Numbered from the stretch's first letter, positions 50,234 through 63,462 are shown. The stretch: DNA of 64,000 nt from Hexactinellida sp. DTS-2022 (GCA_028753945.1 JAPNXP010000008.1:1798001-1862000); one strand, 5' to 3'. The notes: generated by a model from the sequence alone, not told the origin. Made by a program: numbers and translations.

Positions 50234-53200
50234 CATAGCCTACTCTATATATGGCCTGACAGCAACCTAGAAAATGTGGACCAAGGATGAAGGAGAAGAT
50301 GGTAATATTTATCCAACCACAATATTTAATTTCAAAAATAATAATCATAATCAACCACATTAATTAGATATATTCTTGAAATATATACAATTATTGATCA
50401 GATTTTATTCCAAACTCTTTTATTGACGTAAAATCTCATCCTTTAAATTTCGCTTTGGTATTTTATTCATATTAGCTTCTATTCATGCCTAACTCGTGTT
50501 CTGTCCCCGGAAGCAAGAGCAACTACAACCCAGATGACCATGTTCCTTGCCTCAAAATCCACCAACCCTGAATCATGCCTGGGCATGCGCTCTTCGTCGC
50601 GAGGATATCGGTGACCTGAAGGTGGTCTATGTATGTATCAACCATTTTCAGAAAGAAGACATAGACTACACTTTCCAAGTCCCAAGAGGAGATGGTACTT
50701 TACTGAAGTACCGTGGGGAAAGCCAAAACTGAAGGAAGGCGCTCTACCAAGTTTACTAACTCGCTGCCCAGCATATTACTCATCCAAACCTTACAAACGG
50801 AATCGCTTCTCATACGATGCAAAAGAGGAAGAATTGATGAACCAAACACTACAACTAAGCTAGAGATCCGAGAGTCAAGAGAAAGAGAAGTTTGTGGTCA
50901 ACTCTCCACAGGACTTGAAAGATAAGTTAACCTTGATTTATTTACCTAATAGTTGGTTGGTGTGGTTCCGTAATGAAAGCAACATAACGTTTGTTCTCGC
51001 TAAAATGGCTGAAAAAATATCTCCGTAGATTTGTACCTTGAAATCAATGCTTATTTATCATCCACCTCAGCCTATTTTAATAGACAGAGTATATCCGTTT
51101 CCATTGCTGCAATTAGTGACATCCGAGAAATTGAATCTGTTTTGCAGGAACTTGCTTTAAAATACAACTCTAGTTCTTATTGTGATTATCCCCTTAAGTT
51201 CGGTTGTGCATCCTTTGAAGATGTATGTCAATTATATAATTCAGAAAGAACAAGTTTATCCAAGTTAGCTCCTCATTTGACTATGGAGTCATGTTTTCCG
51301 TCTAGCATAGAGCGTCAAAATGTAAAACTGGTTTTGAAAGTCGTTAACGAATTAATAACAATATCTGCGCTAACTATCCAGAATATAGAAATAATACTCC
51401 GGAGCTTGTTGATACCCTTCTACTGTTTGGAAATTATTCAACGTTAACACACCATTTAAAGGAATACGTTTGAACGATAATTTCTCTAGACCTTTGACTT
51501 TTAATGACGAGCGATTTCTATTTTTGACTTGTGTAGTTTTGGTTAGATGCTTGGCAAACTTTACCAGAAAAAATTGGCGAACTGAGTAAACAAACATACA
51601 CCAGTTTTAGACATGCTTGTATTACCTTACCACAAATTACCAATCATTTGACTCAATCTTGTGGCTTTACATATGTGTTGTCCTCCTTTCTACAGACGGA
51701 TCCCTTGGAACACCATATTGGTCTATACCGTATGATGTCGGGTTCTAATTATCACATCTCCTATCTTCAAATCCTTGAACCGAGCGTCGACTTAAACTTT
51801 CTAGCATAATCAAACATATTTGCTGACCAACAAGACACTTCCTTTCAATCTATGTATTCAGTCATTTGTTAAGTCATTTCTTCTTCGTATAGCGTATTCC
51901 ACTACTGATGCACAGTGGTTTAAAATGGGAGTTAGTAAAGAATAGGTATCCTGGTTGCAGATAGACATATGAGATGTATTAAATGCATATGGGTTATTGA
52001 TAGCTGCGAATTGAATGGCATCATCAAAAATGATGTATCCACTCTTTTAAGTTTAGTTCTAGGCGATTTGTTGTAAATCAATGAAACACAAAAATTTTGG
52101 TTTGTTAACAATCTTTTAATACTCACCCACAGTTGTTGTTCAAATATGTTGAACATGGGGAATATTTTGTAAAAGTCCAGTTCCCAATGGATATAAGAAT
52201 TTGTACGCTCATGTAAAGGGGCTAGATTGTTACTTATTGTAATTATAATGTGTATTAGAACTCATATAAATCCTAGATGACTTTTTCTAGCATAGCTGTC
52301 ACTTGTGCATCACACTAAATAACCTCCTAATTGTGCAAAACTAACTTCCTTCAATATCAAAATCCCAATATGAGTTCATAGTTCGCTGCTCTCATTGATG
52401 AAATTGTACTTAAGTGCTCAGTTGTTCTTAATATACAATATTTACTTACATTTGGGTAACCAATAAGATATACTACTGAATAGTCGCGAATAATTAGTTT
52501 TAGCATTTTCATAGCAACGAAAAATAGAGAATGGAATTTGAATATAAATTCTATATTGCGCATCGAAGCGCATCTAAATATTTTAATATGTTGTATATGT
52601 TCCATCATAGAATGGCCACAGGAAATTTCTAAGCTATAGAATGCTATATGTGTTTTAGCGGATACTTAAAAATTTCAAAATAATTTGATATTGATAATTT
52701 TGTCAAACAGCTCCAAAGAAGAAATTTGAGAAGTTAATAAGACATTTGGATCAATTTGACAATTTGAATAGATTGAATATGTGTTAAATTTATAATGTAT
52801 AAGAAGAGTAAGGTATATTGCAGACACAAACGAAATCCTAGCAAATTGAAATTCTTGATATTTTGAAACCGCAATTTAAGGAATTTTGATAAATACATTC
52901 TTTCATCTTTAACAGTTGCTAGTTTTAGCTATAGGTACTCCACCAAGTTAATTTTTGAAATACTTAGTAATTACACAATTATAAATCTATTTATTTCATA
53001 ATTAAGCAATTTCTACACATAGAAATTTTCAACTATTCCGTGCCCCAAACCACTGTGTGATGGTGAGTTCAATTTGGAGCCATTTCTTGATGCGATTAAT
53101 GATTTATCAACAATTGATTGTGGTTCACAGTTGCTTCAGTCATTAGCCTTTATTGCAGACTATACTGTCCATCAGTACCTGAAACAAACAAAACCGTGTC

Positions 53201-54027
53201 ATGTCTGTACATATGCTAACAGTTGATAAAGAATTTCACCTTGATTTAGACCTGGACTCTCAGTATAAACTTCTGCAGCTAACGGACCGTGGCGGACTTA
53301 AATATCCATCTGAGCCAGTTTTGAATTCCATATTTGTTATATGGAAGACCTTTAGTGCCATCGAAAACAATAAAGAGCTGATGGCGAAGCTTGTAAGTGG
53401 ACCTTCTAGAAAAATACTAGTTGAACTCACGTTGATGTATTTGGAAGATAGCGATAATCGTGATCCAAGTATTTGGAAGTCTACTTGTATTAGCTGTGGT
53501 GTGTTTAGTTGGAACATCTTATCGAAGCTCGTCTTTACTGCAGCGAATTTCTTTCTTGCAAACATTAACAAAGTTAAGAATTATAACTCGCTGGTTCTTT
53601 CAAAAAGTATAGAAAGCGTAAATTTAAGAAATTCTCTTAATTATGTGTCTACTTATTTGTATTACTCTGTTATTCTTATTTCTATTATGTAGTTAAGTGT
53701 GTCGTGTGTCACTGACTCACTGCTAGAGCCAGAGAGAGAAAGAGGAGAGAGGAAAGAAAGCAAATAATTGTGTATTATTTACTGTATATTAATATAGAAA
53801 TTGTACTGTTTGTGTTTATTATTACTATTAAATTATGAAAATCCAATCACCGTTCTCATTACAGCTAATACTAATCACGGGTTAGCACGGTTGAGTTATG
53901 TTTACGACCTAGAGACCCATAAAGAACTTAGTAGTTCAATATAGAAAACATTAAAAAATTAAAATTTCCCATCTTCTTGTGCATCCCTGGTACATCTACT
54001 GTCAGGCCATATATAGAGTAGGCTATG
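50234..54027 (+). mobile_element. P element 1, 3794 bp
   Basis: 29-bp inverted ends CATAGCCTACTCTATATATG plus gcctgacag, flanked by the 7-bp duplication GATATAT (50227-50233, 54028-54034). It encodes a decayed THAP-type P transposase. A foldback-type MITE relative lies inside near 51990-52075. Confidence 0.85.
50485..53692 (+). pseudogene. THAP-domain P-element transposase, copy 1
   Basis: ATG at 50485 starts MPNSCSVPGSKSNYNPDDHV: a THAP zinc finger whose second Cys is Ser (PGSKSNY), while the C-x2-H pair survives in VCINHF (about 50635). After frameshifts come KLTLIYLPNSWLVWFRNESN (about 50920), SISVSIAAISDIREIESVLQ (about 51085) and the C-terminal block LLQLTDRGGLKYPSEPV and SGPSRKILVELT (53265-53430). 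The RNase H core is largely lost. Same architecture as copy 2. Confidence 0.8.
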
Positions 54028-54204
54028 GATATATATATTATATTCTGTACTCACCCACCCTGGTTGCACTTTGATTGATATATAACTTGACAATTGTTGT
54101 AATTAATATTTTTTGATAAATTAAACACATAATATATACATATTTACAAATTCCCAACTGACTTTCTTCTCTTGACCAGTATTTTCAACATCAAACTATC
54201 AATA

Positions 54205-54435
54205 CACGATTAACTGGTTACGGGATTATGGCCTTTTAGCTCGTGCAATGCAATGCAAATGTGGTGAGGAAATGTATGAGGGTGCCTACGCCAACTCCCA
54301 GGATGGTTACAAGTGGAAATGTCGCGCATGCAAGAGTTCCTGTTCAATCCGTTTTGGTTCCTTCTTTCATCCTTCCCCTATCTCTCGTTTACTTCGCTTC
54401 TCCAATTCATGTTCGCAACCAAAATTAACATAACG
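54205..54435 (+). pseudogene. Merlin zinc-ribbon fragment, copy 3
   Basis: CKCGEEMYEGAYANSQDGYK, WKCRACKSSCSIRFGSFFH in the + frame from 54248, essentially the same as at 19.3 and 15.6 kb. The following 54436-54650 matches 20576-20765 instead of Merlin core sequence, so only the N-terminus is captured. Confidence 0.8.
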
Positions 54436-54649
54436 TCATCAGATGATGACATATCTCAATTCTGGAGGAGGCTATGTATACCTGGATACTATATTCCTAT
54501 ATAGATATAATACACTTTTCATCTCTATCATTGCTAATTATTGGAATAAAGATCAATTCTCCATTTTTCAATGCACTTTAAGTGATCCACGGTACACAAG
54601 TTTTCGCTTAGCACTCAGGCCTTGTATATCGAAGATCACTAGTCAGAGT

Positions 54650-55266
54650 ATTAGTACATTCAAATATATTCCCGCATATACATACAATCACTAAATTCAT
54701 ATAAACACGATGAGAAAAGTAAATTATAGAAGTGGACCAGTAGAGAACTTGAGTAATAGAAAGTGGACTATTAGACAATTAAATGTAATGCAGTTAATTC
54801 ATCTCAAAGTGTTACATGAGAAATGCATTTATTATTTTTAATGTACAATTGTAGCTTACTTAACGCTTCCAGGGGGTTGAGCACAATATGACAGCGCATA
54901 CCAATATATTGAATTTGTATATTCTATCCATATGTACGATAGTACGCCCATTAGCAGCTCCAATAGTTGTTAACTACAGACGATTCGCTTGCTTCCCTAC
55001 TCAGTTAACTTTTAATTTAATTGTTACGTTTACGTAGCGTTCCCCCATCAAATAATTATACTAGTTATTTGTCTAAGTAACTTTGGTAAGTGATCAATAT
55101 TCTTAATAATATACCGGTAGTCTAACTAGTGATGATGGTGCAATTAAAAATTGATTTCAAATATCTAATAATGTATTGTAGACATTAATTAGGATATGAT
55201 TGTCAACAAATTGATATCTCCAGAAATTTTGAAAAGTTAAAATAGAGAGTAGAAATTGACACATAT
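54650..55266. repeat. Right arm of the foldback locus, proximal part
   Basis: Reverse complement of 49240-49880 (agtcagagtattagtacatt ... aaattgacacatat). P element 2 inserts at its end; the arm continues at 58842. Confidence 0.75.
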
Positions 55267-58200
55267 CGTGGACTACGAAATAATAAGGACGGAGTGCTGA
55301 AATGGAAAAACGGACCATATATATGTTAGAAGTGCATTGGTTATTGGTCCAATTTAGTGACGAAATTATCAACTATGTTATTTTTATTGTTCATTTAATC
55401 ATGAGTGTATAAAATTTGTCACTAAATATAATAACCAAACCGAATTGTTAATTAAGAACATTTGGCTAACCTTTTGTTTATTGATTAACCTTTGTTGTCT
55501 ATTGTCTAAAGGTTAACTTTTTGTTGATTGGTTATAATATTTTGTTGTCTATTGGTCTATTCTATTGGTTAATCTTTTCTTTTTTAACATTTTGTTTTCT
55601 AGTTTATTTATTTTATTGTGCTCTACGTAAAGATGCCTAATCAGTGTTCTGCACCTGGGTGTAGGAGTAATTATCGAGGTGAACCATATACACCAGTGTT
55701 CAAACTTTCAAAAACTCCCCCTAAACTTCGTAAGCATTGGTTAAAATCTCTTCATCGAGTGAACATAGAAAATCTAAAGCATATTTACGTATGTCTCCAT
55801 CATTTTATGCCTGAATAAATTATCTCCGTGCAGAATAATGCAAGCAGACAGAAAGTTCACCGAGAAATTACGCGAAAGGCCCAAGCTTCGTACTACAGCC
55901 GTTCCTATGCTCTTACCTGGATGTCGGCCTATCTTTCAGCTGAACAAGTTGGGAGACCTACTCGATTTACACGCGGTTCGAAAGAAACAGAACAATTTGC
56001 ACGAGCTCTTGTCTTAAGCATGCAGCAACATGAAAGAGATAACGATGCATTTATGGTAAACAGTTTTCAAGACCTAATTGAGAAAATTCCAGGACTTATT
56101 TTACCAAATAAGTGGATGGTTTGTCATTCTGACTATGATTCCCTTCATATATATAAACCCGAGTTCTCAGATCAGGGAATGAAGAGTCAAGCTTGTTTGA
56201 AGGTATCTCGCAACCTAAGAATCTTTTCGTTTCGCGATAACCTCAGTATTCCGTTGACGTTGGATGTTTTATCTGATATACGACAGATCGAAGAAATTAT
56301 CCAACAGACTGAAGATTTGACATTCATGACAAAAATTCTACAAACCCGGGCAGGTTGTTTTTCACATTAACCAGGCCATTAAACACGTTAATTTGGCGAA
56401 AAAAAAGGCTCATATCTAATTCTTCAGACACTTATGATAGTCCAGAAACGGCTTCCTATCTTTCACATCTTCAATTAATCGAATGCCAATTAGATAATAT
56501 TCTCCCGAGTAAATTCAAGCGTAGATATAATGTTCTTACTCAGGTACTAATGGCTTTAAAATATCACCTGATCTCTCCAGCTTGTTACAGATACTTACAG
56601 TCACTCGAATGCCTCTCTTTACCACATCCTAAAACTCTTCAAAAACTCTGCTGAAATTTTTGGACTAGAGTATGATTTTTCAGCATTTCTTATGCAAGCT
56701 ACCTCTGACTTTAGCGAAAAGGAAAGAATCTTATTCTTCAACTGGATGAGATACATGTAAAATCTAACGTCGATTATAAGGGAGGAAAAATATTAGTCTA
56801 CTCATTGCAACCTGATCACCAGATTAAAACTGTTTTCGCCATAATGGCATCAAGTCTTAATGAAAAGTGGTCAGAAATAGTCCGCTTGCTTCCATGCTCT
56901 TCTAATTCTGCTACCGAGATTTATACAATGGTTAAGTCTGTCATTGGTGACATTGAACGCTGTGGTCTAAAGGTGCAAATTATCTGTGCTGATAATTATC
57001 CTCTAAATGTGGACTTTCTCAAACTTTTTCCTCTGATAAAAAGACTCTGACACCTACTGCTATTCATCCCATTGATCCGGAAAGAAAAATCTTCTTAATT
57101 TTCGATTTAGTTCATATTGTAAAATCAATACAAAACAACTGGATCAATTTGAAAGATTATGGACATGCATTTTCTTATCCAAACATACTTATTTTTCCGA
57201 ACTATGAAATTTCGGGATGTTCGAATGCTTTACAAAAACGAGCAGAGTTTAATTATCAAACAGGGTCATCGTTTAATTCCTAAACTTGCTGGCCCACAAG
57301 GTTAGAGGGGAAAAATATCAGCCCAACTATAAACATTTTCGACACATCAACACTCGCTGCATTATCTATCTACAAATCTGCACGAACAAATTCCGAAACC
57401 CAAACAATCGAGTTTCTTGACATTATTATGAAAGTTTGGAAAAATCTTCAATGTCAATACAACACATAAGCATATCAGACTTATTGATGATTTTTCCAAA
57501 CCTCTTAAGTGGGTGATTATCGTTTTATTTTTCTACGGCTCATTGTTAATTGGCTTGCACGATGGCGATCTCGTGAAAATAAACACGGTAAATTGAGTCC
57601 CCAAACCTTCACAAGCTCTCTAACTCGTGCCTTGCCCTGATTGAAACAGTAAACAACTCCCCAACAATTGTGGAATTGATTACATCACATCACGATTACA
57701 AAATGACCCAATCGAGCTTCATTTTGGCTTGTATCTTATGATGTCTGGTGCACATTATCATGTTAGTTATTCTCAAATAATTGAAAGTGAACGACAAATA
57801 AAGCTATCAAGCATCCTCAAAATATTCATCGAAAAAGAATAATCAGATTACCTCAGTTTAATGGATATGATCGATTCCTGTTCCTCCTCATCTAACGAAC
57901 CTTCCAATTATGCTTTAAACCTAGATACATACTTCATAGCATTGCAATCCTTTTCGATCATTACTTTTGATAGTTCACTTCTTCAATCAGTTCCCTTTGT
58001 CGGTGGATATGCTGTACACTCATATTTGAAGCAATCTGTCAAGTGTGATACTTGTATGTCATTGATTACACAGGATAAAGAACTCGAAATCGTTGATACG
58101 GAAGATACTTATAAACTAATTCAAATTATAGACCGAGGTGCTCTCAAATGGCCATCTCATATTGTTATAGATGACATTATTATTGTGTTAAATATCTTTA

Positions 58201-58834
58201 TTACAATCGAAAATGACGAAACCTTAATGCGACGATTTTTAACAGGGCCCTCTAGACAAATCCTAATTCAGCTGACAATTGTTTTAATCGAAGAAAGCCA
58301 GAGCATAAACTGGAGAAATGCATGTAGTTTTTCCTATGTGCAAGGGTGAACTATCCTCCGAAAGATAACTACAATCACTGCGAACGTTATTTTGGCCAAT
58401 AAAGTACGCAATGTCACTTCCGCTCTACGAGAACAACAAAAGAATATCCCCTCTCGCAAACTCAAAAAGTTTAAAGATTAATGAATAAATAACTCAATTT
58501 AGCTTTGATCAATGTATTTTTGTATTTTTCAAACCCAAGGGGGGCACATACGATCCAGGGGGGGGGCAAATGCCCCCCCCCCTCGCACCCCCTAAATGAA
58601 ACGCTGCTTATTATTTATGGTGTCTACAATTGCAATCATCAAAGCTTTTGATTGATATTGTTGATAATATATTCCAATTAGGACTGGAATTATGATAGAA
58701 CTTAAATACCATTTTTTATATAACAAGATGATTGATTCATTGAGGAAATCATGAATTTCATTATGGCACTTCTAACATATCCATGGTCCGTTTTTTCATT
58801 TCAGTACTCCGTCCTTATTATTTCGTAGTCGACG
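55267..58834 (+). mobile_element. P element 2, 3568 bp
   Basis: Inverted ends CGTGGACTACGAAATAATAA / complement CGTCGACTACGAAATAATAA, continuing ggacggagt-ctgaaatg. 7-bp duplication CACATAT (55260-55266, 58835-58841). The paralogous arm at 49237-49262 preserves the uninterrupted target (agatatgtg joined to acacatat, complement), confirming the insertion site. Confidence 0.92.
55633..58481 (+). pseudogene. THAP-domain P-element transposase, copy 2
   Basis: ATG 55633: THAP finger with CSAPGCRSNYRG and VCLHHFMPE, all zinc ligands intact, then an in-frame stop (55816). Further reading has ALVLSMQQHERDNDAF, LRIFSFRDNLSIPLTLDVLS, the RNase H-like core VYSLQPDHQIKTVFAIMASS and IFDLVHIVKSIQNNWINL (the second-motif region, about 57105-57160), and the C-terminus VGGYAVHSYLKQSVKC, LIQIIDRGALKWPS, TGPSRQILIQLT (58000-58280). 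Split by several frameshifts and stops. Family as THAP9/P transposase. Confidence 0.88.
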
Positions 58835-58841
58835 CACATAT

Positions 58842-59150
58842 AAAGATATGTGTTCTCTAATAGTAAAATTTAGCTTGTATTTCCAAGAGTAACTACTGTA
58901 ATAGCATTGTTTACACTATGAAAGGCTTCTGTGATGTTATCAATTTCCTCCATGTGATTTGGCTTATAACTGATTTTTGCCGTAACTTTGTCAATTATTG
59001 TCCGATTTAGAGTTCTTTTGGTCTATCTTCATCATTTAGCGAGTTCTAGACGTGTCATATAGCGTTTTAGCCTAACTCCACTAAATCTAGGAGGTGTTTA
59101 TTACTACAGTTGCACCTATGTCGTTTATAAGAACATGTCGTTATAAGCAC
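58842..59150. repeat. Right arm of the foldback locus, distal part
   Basis: Reverse complement of 48960-49240: agagttcttttggtctatct, agcgttttagcctaactcc, aggtgtttattactacagttg. It completes the arm interrupted by P element 2. Confidence 0.75.
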
Positions 59151-60320
59151 ATTAAGGATGTGGGACTCCCTTTAACTGAAAAACAAAATTATATTGTTAT
59201 GTGAATACCCACTAGCCTATTCTATCAGCTATTATTCAAGACAAAGTTTGACTCTCTAGCTCCAATAATTTCCAAGTTACAGTCAGATATTTAAATATGG
59301 AACTAAATGACATATTATTCACTTTAACATTAATTGAAATTTGACAATGCAAAGGATTTTATTAGAGAATTGGGTAGTTATCAATTCTATGTTAGTTACT
59401 ATAAAATTTAGTACTAACAAGTAGCACACAGGCATGTTGAAACATTCCAGAAAATTTCATAAGATTTCAACTAGTCACTCCAGTAATATTATTGAAAGTA
59501 AACAATGAATCGCTAAAAGCTCTCTATTGCCTGTGTGCTACACGGAAAATTCAAATCTAAAAATATGAAACTATAACGCGAAAACAAATTTCGAACACAA
59601 AATTAAAAGTAGGAATAATTGCATACATGTTTAATTCGAATAATTCAGGTAAAAGATGAAATGTCTTCAGCAAACCTTAAATGTTTAAACCAAAATATTG
59701 AAAATTAATTCAACATCAAATCAATGCTATGTTGAATATAACACTATTCGTAAAAGTATTAAGCACATGTGGATGAATCAAAGTGATCTTTTCACTATTA
59801 TGAATCCAGAAATCACAGAGACTGACTACAGATACAAGTAAAGACATAACTAAAATTTCTTTGGAATTCAATCGAAACTAATACAATAGGTTATTGTGCG
59901 AATTCGAACAGAAAACCACAGAAAAATGGTGTAATACTCGGACAATGGTGCGATCATTATTACAAGATATTTGCGAAAAATATCGGTATATTTGCCGGTC
60001 ACTTTCAAGTCTGGTCTTTAGACATTTCCTCTCAGAAAGTCGAGTTTTTCTTTTTCCGTCCGGAAATTATCATGGTGCCAAGGTTTGTGTGGACGAAGAG
60101 TAACTACCCATTTAACTTTTGGTGATGTTTTTCAAGGAGCTCAGATAAGATTGTATAATATTTATTAGTTAGGTCTTCTTTCTCAAAGGATCTACTATAA
60201 GAGAAGACTTGCTAATATCAGCCCTTAACAAATCAATATTTATGTTTCTCAGTTTTCTGGAGATAAAAATAACCTTTGATGAGGAGGGCTTTGTCAATTT
60301 CACCTTCATCACAACTGCAG
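59151..60320. other. Intergenic, no feature recognised
   Basis: AT-rich; short ORFs here have no recognisable domain. The sequence tagcacacaggca near 59423 recurs inverted (tgcctgtgtgcta) at 59528, bracketing ~120 bp, a possible decayed small element. Confidence 0.35.
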
Positions 60321-60322
60321 CA

Positions 60323-60544
60323 CAGAGATGCAGCGGTCCAGACCGGGACCGGACCGGACCGACCGGTCTCATGTCGGTCCGGTCAGCTTATTTTCAAGTG
60401 CGGTCTGCACCGGTCCAAATCAATGATAATACGGTCTGGATCGGTTCATCGGTCTGGACCGGTCCAATATTTTTATCATACGGTCCAGAAAAAAATCATG
60501 ACGGTCCGTCCGGTCTATGAAATTTCCGGACCGCTGCATCTCTG
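60323..60544. mobile_element. hAT MITE, 222 bp, CGGTCC-rich
   Basis: Ends CAGAGATGCAGCGGTCC and ggaccgctgcatctctg are perfect inverted copies of 17 bp; flanking 8-mers ctgcagca and ctctagca match at six positions. The interior is packed with ggtccggtcc-like words in both orientations. Confidence 0.8.
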
Positions 60545-62265
60545 CTCTAGCATGATCAGATGGCAAACTACTATCGATCTTGATATCAGAATTCAGATTT
60601 TCTGGAATCGGTGAAATATCCAAATCCAAGGTATGACCTCTCTTGTGAGTTGGCCCAATACCATCTGATACAGGTTAGCTGACAACAGTAAGTCAAAGAA
60701 TTACGTGTTTCACAGGTTCCCATTTCATCAACGTGTATGTTAAAATCACCAAGTATTAGCAATTTAGACGACTTAGTTGGAAAGGTCTCAACCTTTACGT
60801 AATTAATATTACACAAACTCATCCCCCCGTTCTGATCAGATGTGGATATGAAGAATATTAAAATCGGAATTTTCGGGGTGGTTGTAATTCTGAAATTAAT
60901 TAATAGTTTATTACTAATGTCAATGACTAGTTGAGCGGGACTTTAAAAAGTGGTCGGAATATCGGGATGATCGTTATACTGAGGTGGTCGTTAAGAGGGG
61001 TTCCACTGTATATATATAACTACATCAATTTAAATGATTGGAACTCTTTCAACATATTTTCTTTTTTGGCCCCGACTTTTTCTTATACCTCAGTTTCGGA
61101 CAAAAAATAATTTAGGCCGCCATCTAAAAAGTAATGGGACTTATAGTGCAGTGCCCTGCTGTGAAATCTGTATAGTTTCAAAATGTTGCTTCTATAGTAA
61201 TATTCAAATTACAAAAAATATTTTACCCCGCACGGAGGCGCACTTAACACTATATTTTACAAATGGATATACCACTTCAGAAAATATATAGCATCACTTT
61301 CATTCGAGAAGCTCTTGAATTTCTCAAAATGCAACCTTTGTGAGAGAAGCTTCCAATCCAGTGACTTTATGGATTACGGTCATTCGGGATGTAACTAAAA
61401 TCAAAAAATTCGGTATCTATTTGGTGAATTCAAGTTTAACAGGAGCTGAAATGTCGGAGAATTAGTGGAAACTTACTTTTTACATACTCAGATGTTAATA
61501 CTATTGCCAAAACTGGATACTACTAGCTCTAAAACCTAGGTGATGCGATATACTTTTATTAAAGTTTCTTAATGCGCGAATAGCCGCGACGTGGGTCACT
61601 TCTTCACTTTGAAACCATATATATTAGGATTTTTGAAAGAATTATACCATGTTCAAAAAATATAATCAATAATCATGGGTGAACAATAAAAATTTTTTAA
61701 CAAACCTCAAATTAAATTTATGAAATAATTAACATGATTTGTTTAGAACTACGTTTAGGCCACTACGCACATCATTTTTGATATTGCCATTCAGTTTGTA
61801 GCTACCGATATCCTATATGTCAATAATACTTCATTAGAGTCTATCTAGCATAGTTTTCCTTATTCCACTCACACCCCTGAAAACACTGTGGCTTCTTAAT
61901 ATTATTTGCACCTGAGAGAGTTTCACTCATCATCCATCTGCCCTTTTTATTTCAAAGAGATATCATAATATCCTACAAAATGAGTATACTTTGGATTATT
62001 ATTTTTTCCCCTACTTGAGATTTGTTTAAAAAATCATAGGTGAATAATAAACGATTGCTACAAAACCAAAAATATAATTAATCAAAAATTACCATTGATG
62101 ATCCAAAACTACTATTTGAGATAGCATACATAATTTCTTTTGATGCGAATCGGTTTCTAGTTATCAATAACCGATAATTAATGACTTGTTGCTATCTGCT
62201 ACCGAATCGATATTTTGCAAATCTGCCCATTTCCCACTTTACACAAGGTTATTTATATATATATA
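60545..62265. repeat. Intergenic with transposon ends
   Basis: 60890-61013 ends in ggtcgttaagaggggttccactgtata, a pogo-type terminus whose counterpart motif also occurs in the 21920 element. 61745-61880 matches the right half of the 21154 foldback MITE. No gene. Confidence 0.4.
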
Positions 62266-62268
62266 TAC

Positions 62269-62336
62269 ACGAGCCCTACGATCTCCGTCGCTTTGAAACG
62301 GATCGGTGTCACGCACCTCAAGTTTACTCCTCACCC
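62269..62336 (+). repeat. Multi-hairpin cassette, copy 4, missing stem 4
   Basis: acgagccctacgatctccgtcgctttgaaacggatcggtgtcacgcacctc: the first three hairpins are degraded. The ggccgc stem is deleted and the tail tttactcctcac follows directly. Confidence 0.65.
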
Positions 62337-62394
62337 TTTCTGCCATGGAAAATGGTAGAAGGGCTTGTTATATATATATCCCTATCTATCATTT

Positions 62395-62547
62395 CCATAA
62401 TTCCAACTTTTTTCATATTACATGTATATTCATTTTTAATTTTCATGTATTTGTTTATCTATTTTGTATAAGGAACAACAATAAATATTCATATTTAATT
62501 TATAAATGCGAAATTCGTGTTCAGATATTTGTTTACCTATAACAGTA
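62395..62547. repeat. Partial unit of the ~145-bp dispersed repeat
   Basis: caacaataaatattcatatt, aaatgcgaaattcgtgttcag and tttgtttacctataac match 2620-2845. As at 2.4 kb, it lies just downstream of a hairpin cassette. Confidence 0.6.
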
Positions 62548-62549
62548 CA

Positions 62550-63360
62550 CCCTCGCTAATCCGAACCGGAGATATAAAAATATTTTTCTAATAAAAGTGG
62601 GAAAGAATCGTAAATATAGATATATTGCAATTGAACTATAAAAAATAAGTCCCTGGCAAGTAATGTAAGGCGTACACTAGTTGTTTAGTGCGGATTAAAA
62701 AGGTTTGTACATGTTTGGTATGGTTATTGGGATACTCATTTATAGATGCACATAGAAAATGCGATACTTCACTAATCCATTCTTGATCTTGTTCAAGTAG
62801 TCTGAATAATTAATTCTCGTTATAGTTTTATGATAATTTTATATATTTATTGCCTTATTATATAAACAGCACTATTACTACCTAGTATCAGCAGTGGTGG
62901 AGTTTTATAATAGGAAAATTCAGAAGTGTGGGGCGGTTGACTGGTTGGTATTATAGGGTAGGGGTGTGCAACCTTCGGCCCGCGGGGCATTTCGGCCCCC
63001 AACGCTCTGTGCTGCGGCCCGCGAAGTAATACTGAACAAACACAGATCTCACACTAGGGAACACATATGTGACCTTGTGACAATTATTATAATTTGTGAC
63101 AATATTTCTCTTAGTCAAAACACTACATCATTCTAATTATGTGCTAGGTGCATTATAGCTCAAAATTGAAGACCCTTGCTGGGTTACATATGTCTATCGC
63201 ACAACACTCCATAAACACAAGCCCACACCACTCTTGGAAACAAATCTCCCTACAGAGTGTTTTGCGGAGAGAAGCAATCAATGACCTTGATAAGCTCGGT
63301 ATTCCTGAAAATATTTCTAATAGCATAACTACGGAGGAAGAATTAAATTGAGAGTTAATT
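62550..63360. repeat. Intergenic with a hAT terminus
   Basis: 62966-63030 reads ggtgtgcaaccttcggcccgcgg and ctgcggcccgcg, a hAT-type end seen in many animals; the partner end was not located. A + strand ORF at 63148-63351 has no recognised domain. Confidence 0.4.
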
Positions 63361-63368
63361 TATAAAAG

Positions 63369-63446
63369 ATCGCTCTGCGTGCTTCCGCTGCGCGGCTGCG
63401 GACATTCAGTGTCCGGATAAGAAACACTTCGGTTTGCTTCACCGAT
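63369..63446. repeat. Hairpin-chain segment, divergent
   Basis: Short stems follow one another: ccgctgcgcggctgcgg (imperfect), GGACA-TTCAG-TGTCC, and caccgatacc after cttcggtttgcttc. Similar in style to the cassettes but different in sequence. Confidence 0.4.
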
Positions 63447-63462
63447 ACCAATCAACTAATAA

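Noticed and set aside
54243-54433. A small zinc-finger host gene
   Set aside because: The sequence matches two other copies in the window and is the N-terminal ribbon of a Merlin transposase.
63148-63351. A 67-aa protein-coding gene
   Set aside because: No family features, next to hAT ends; likely transposon debris.
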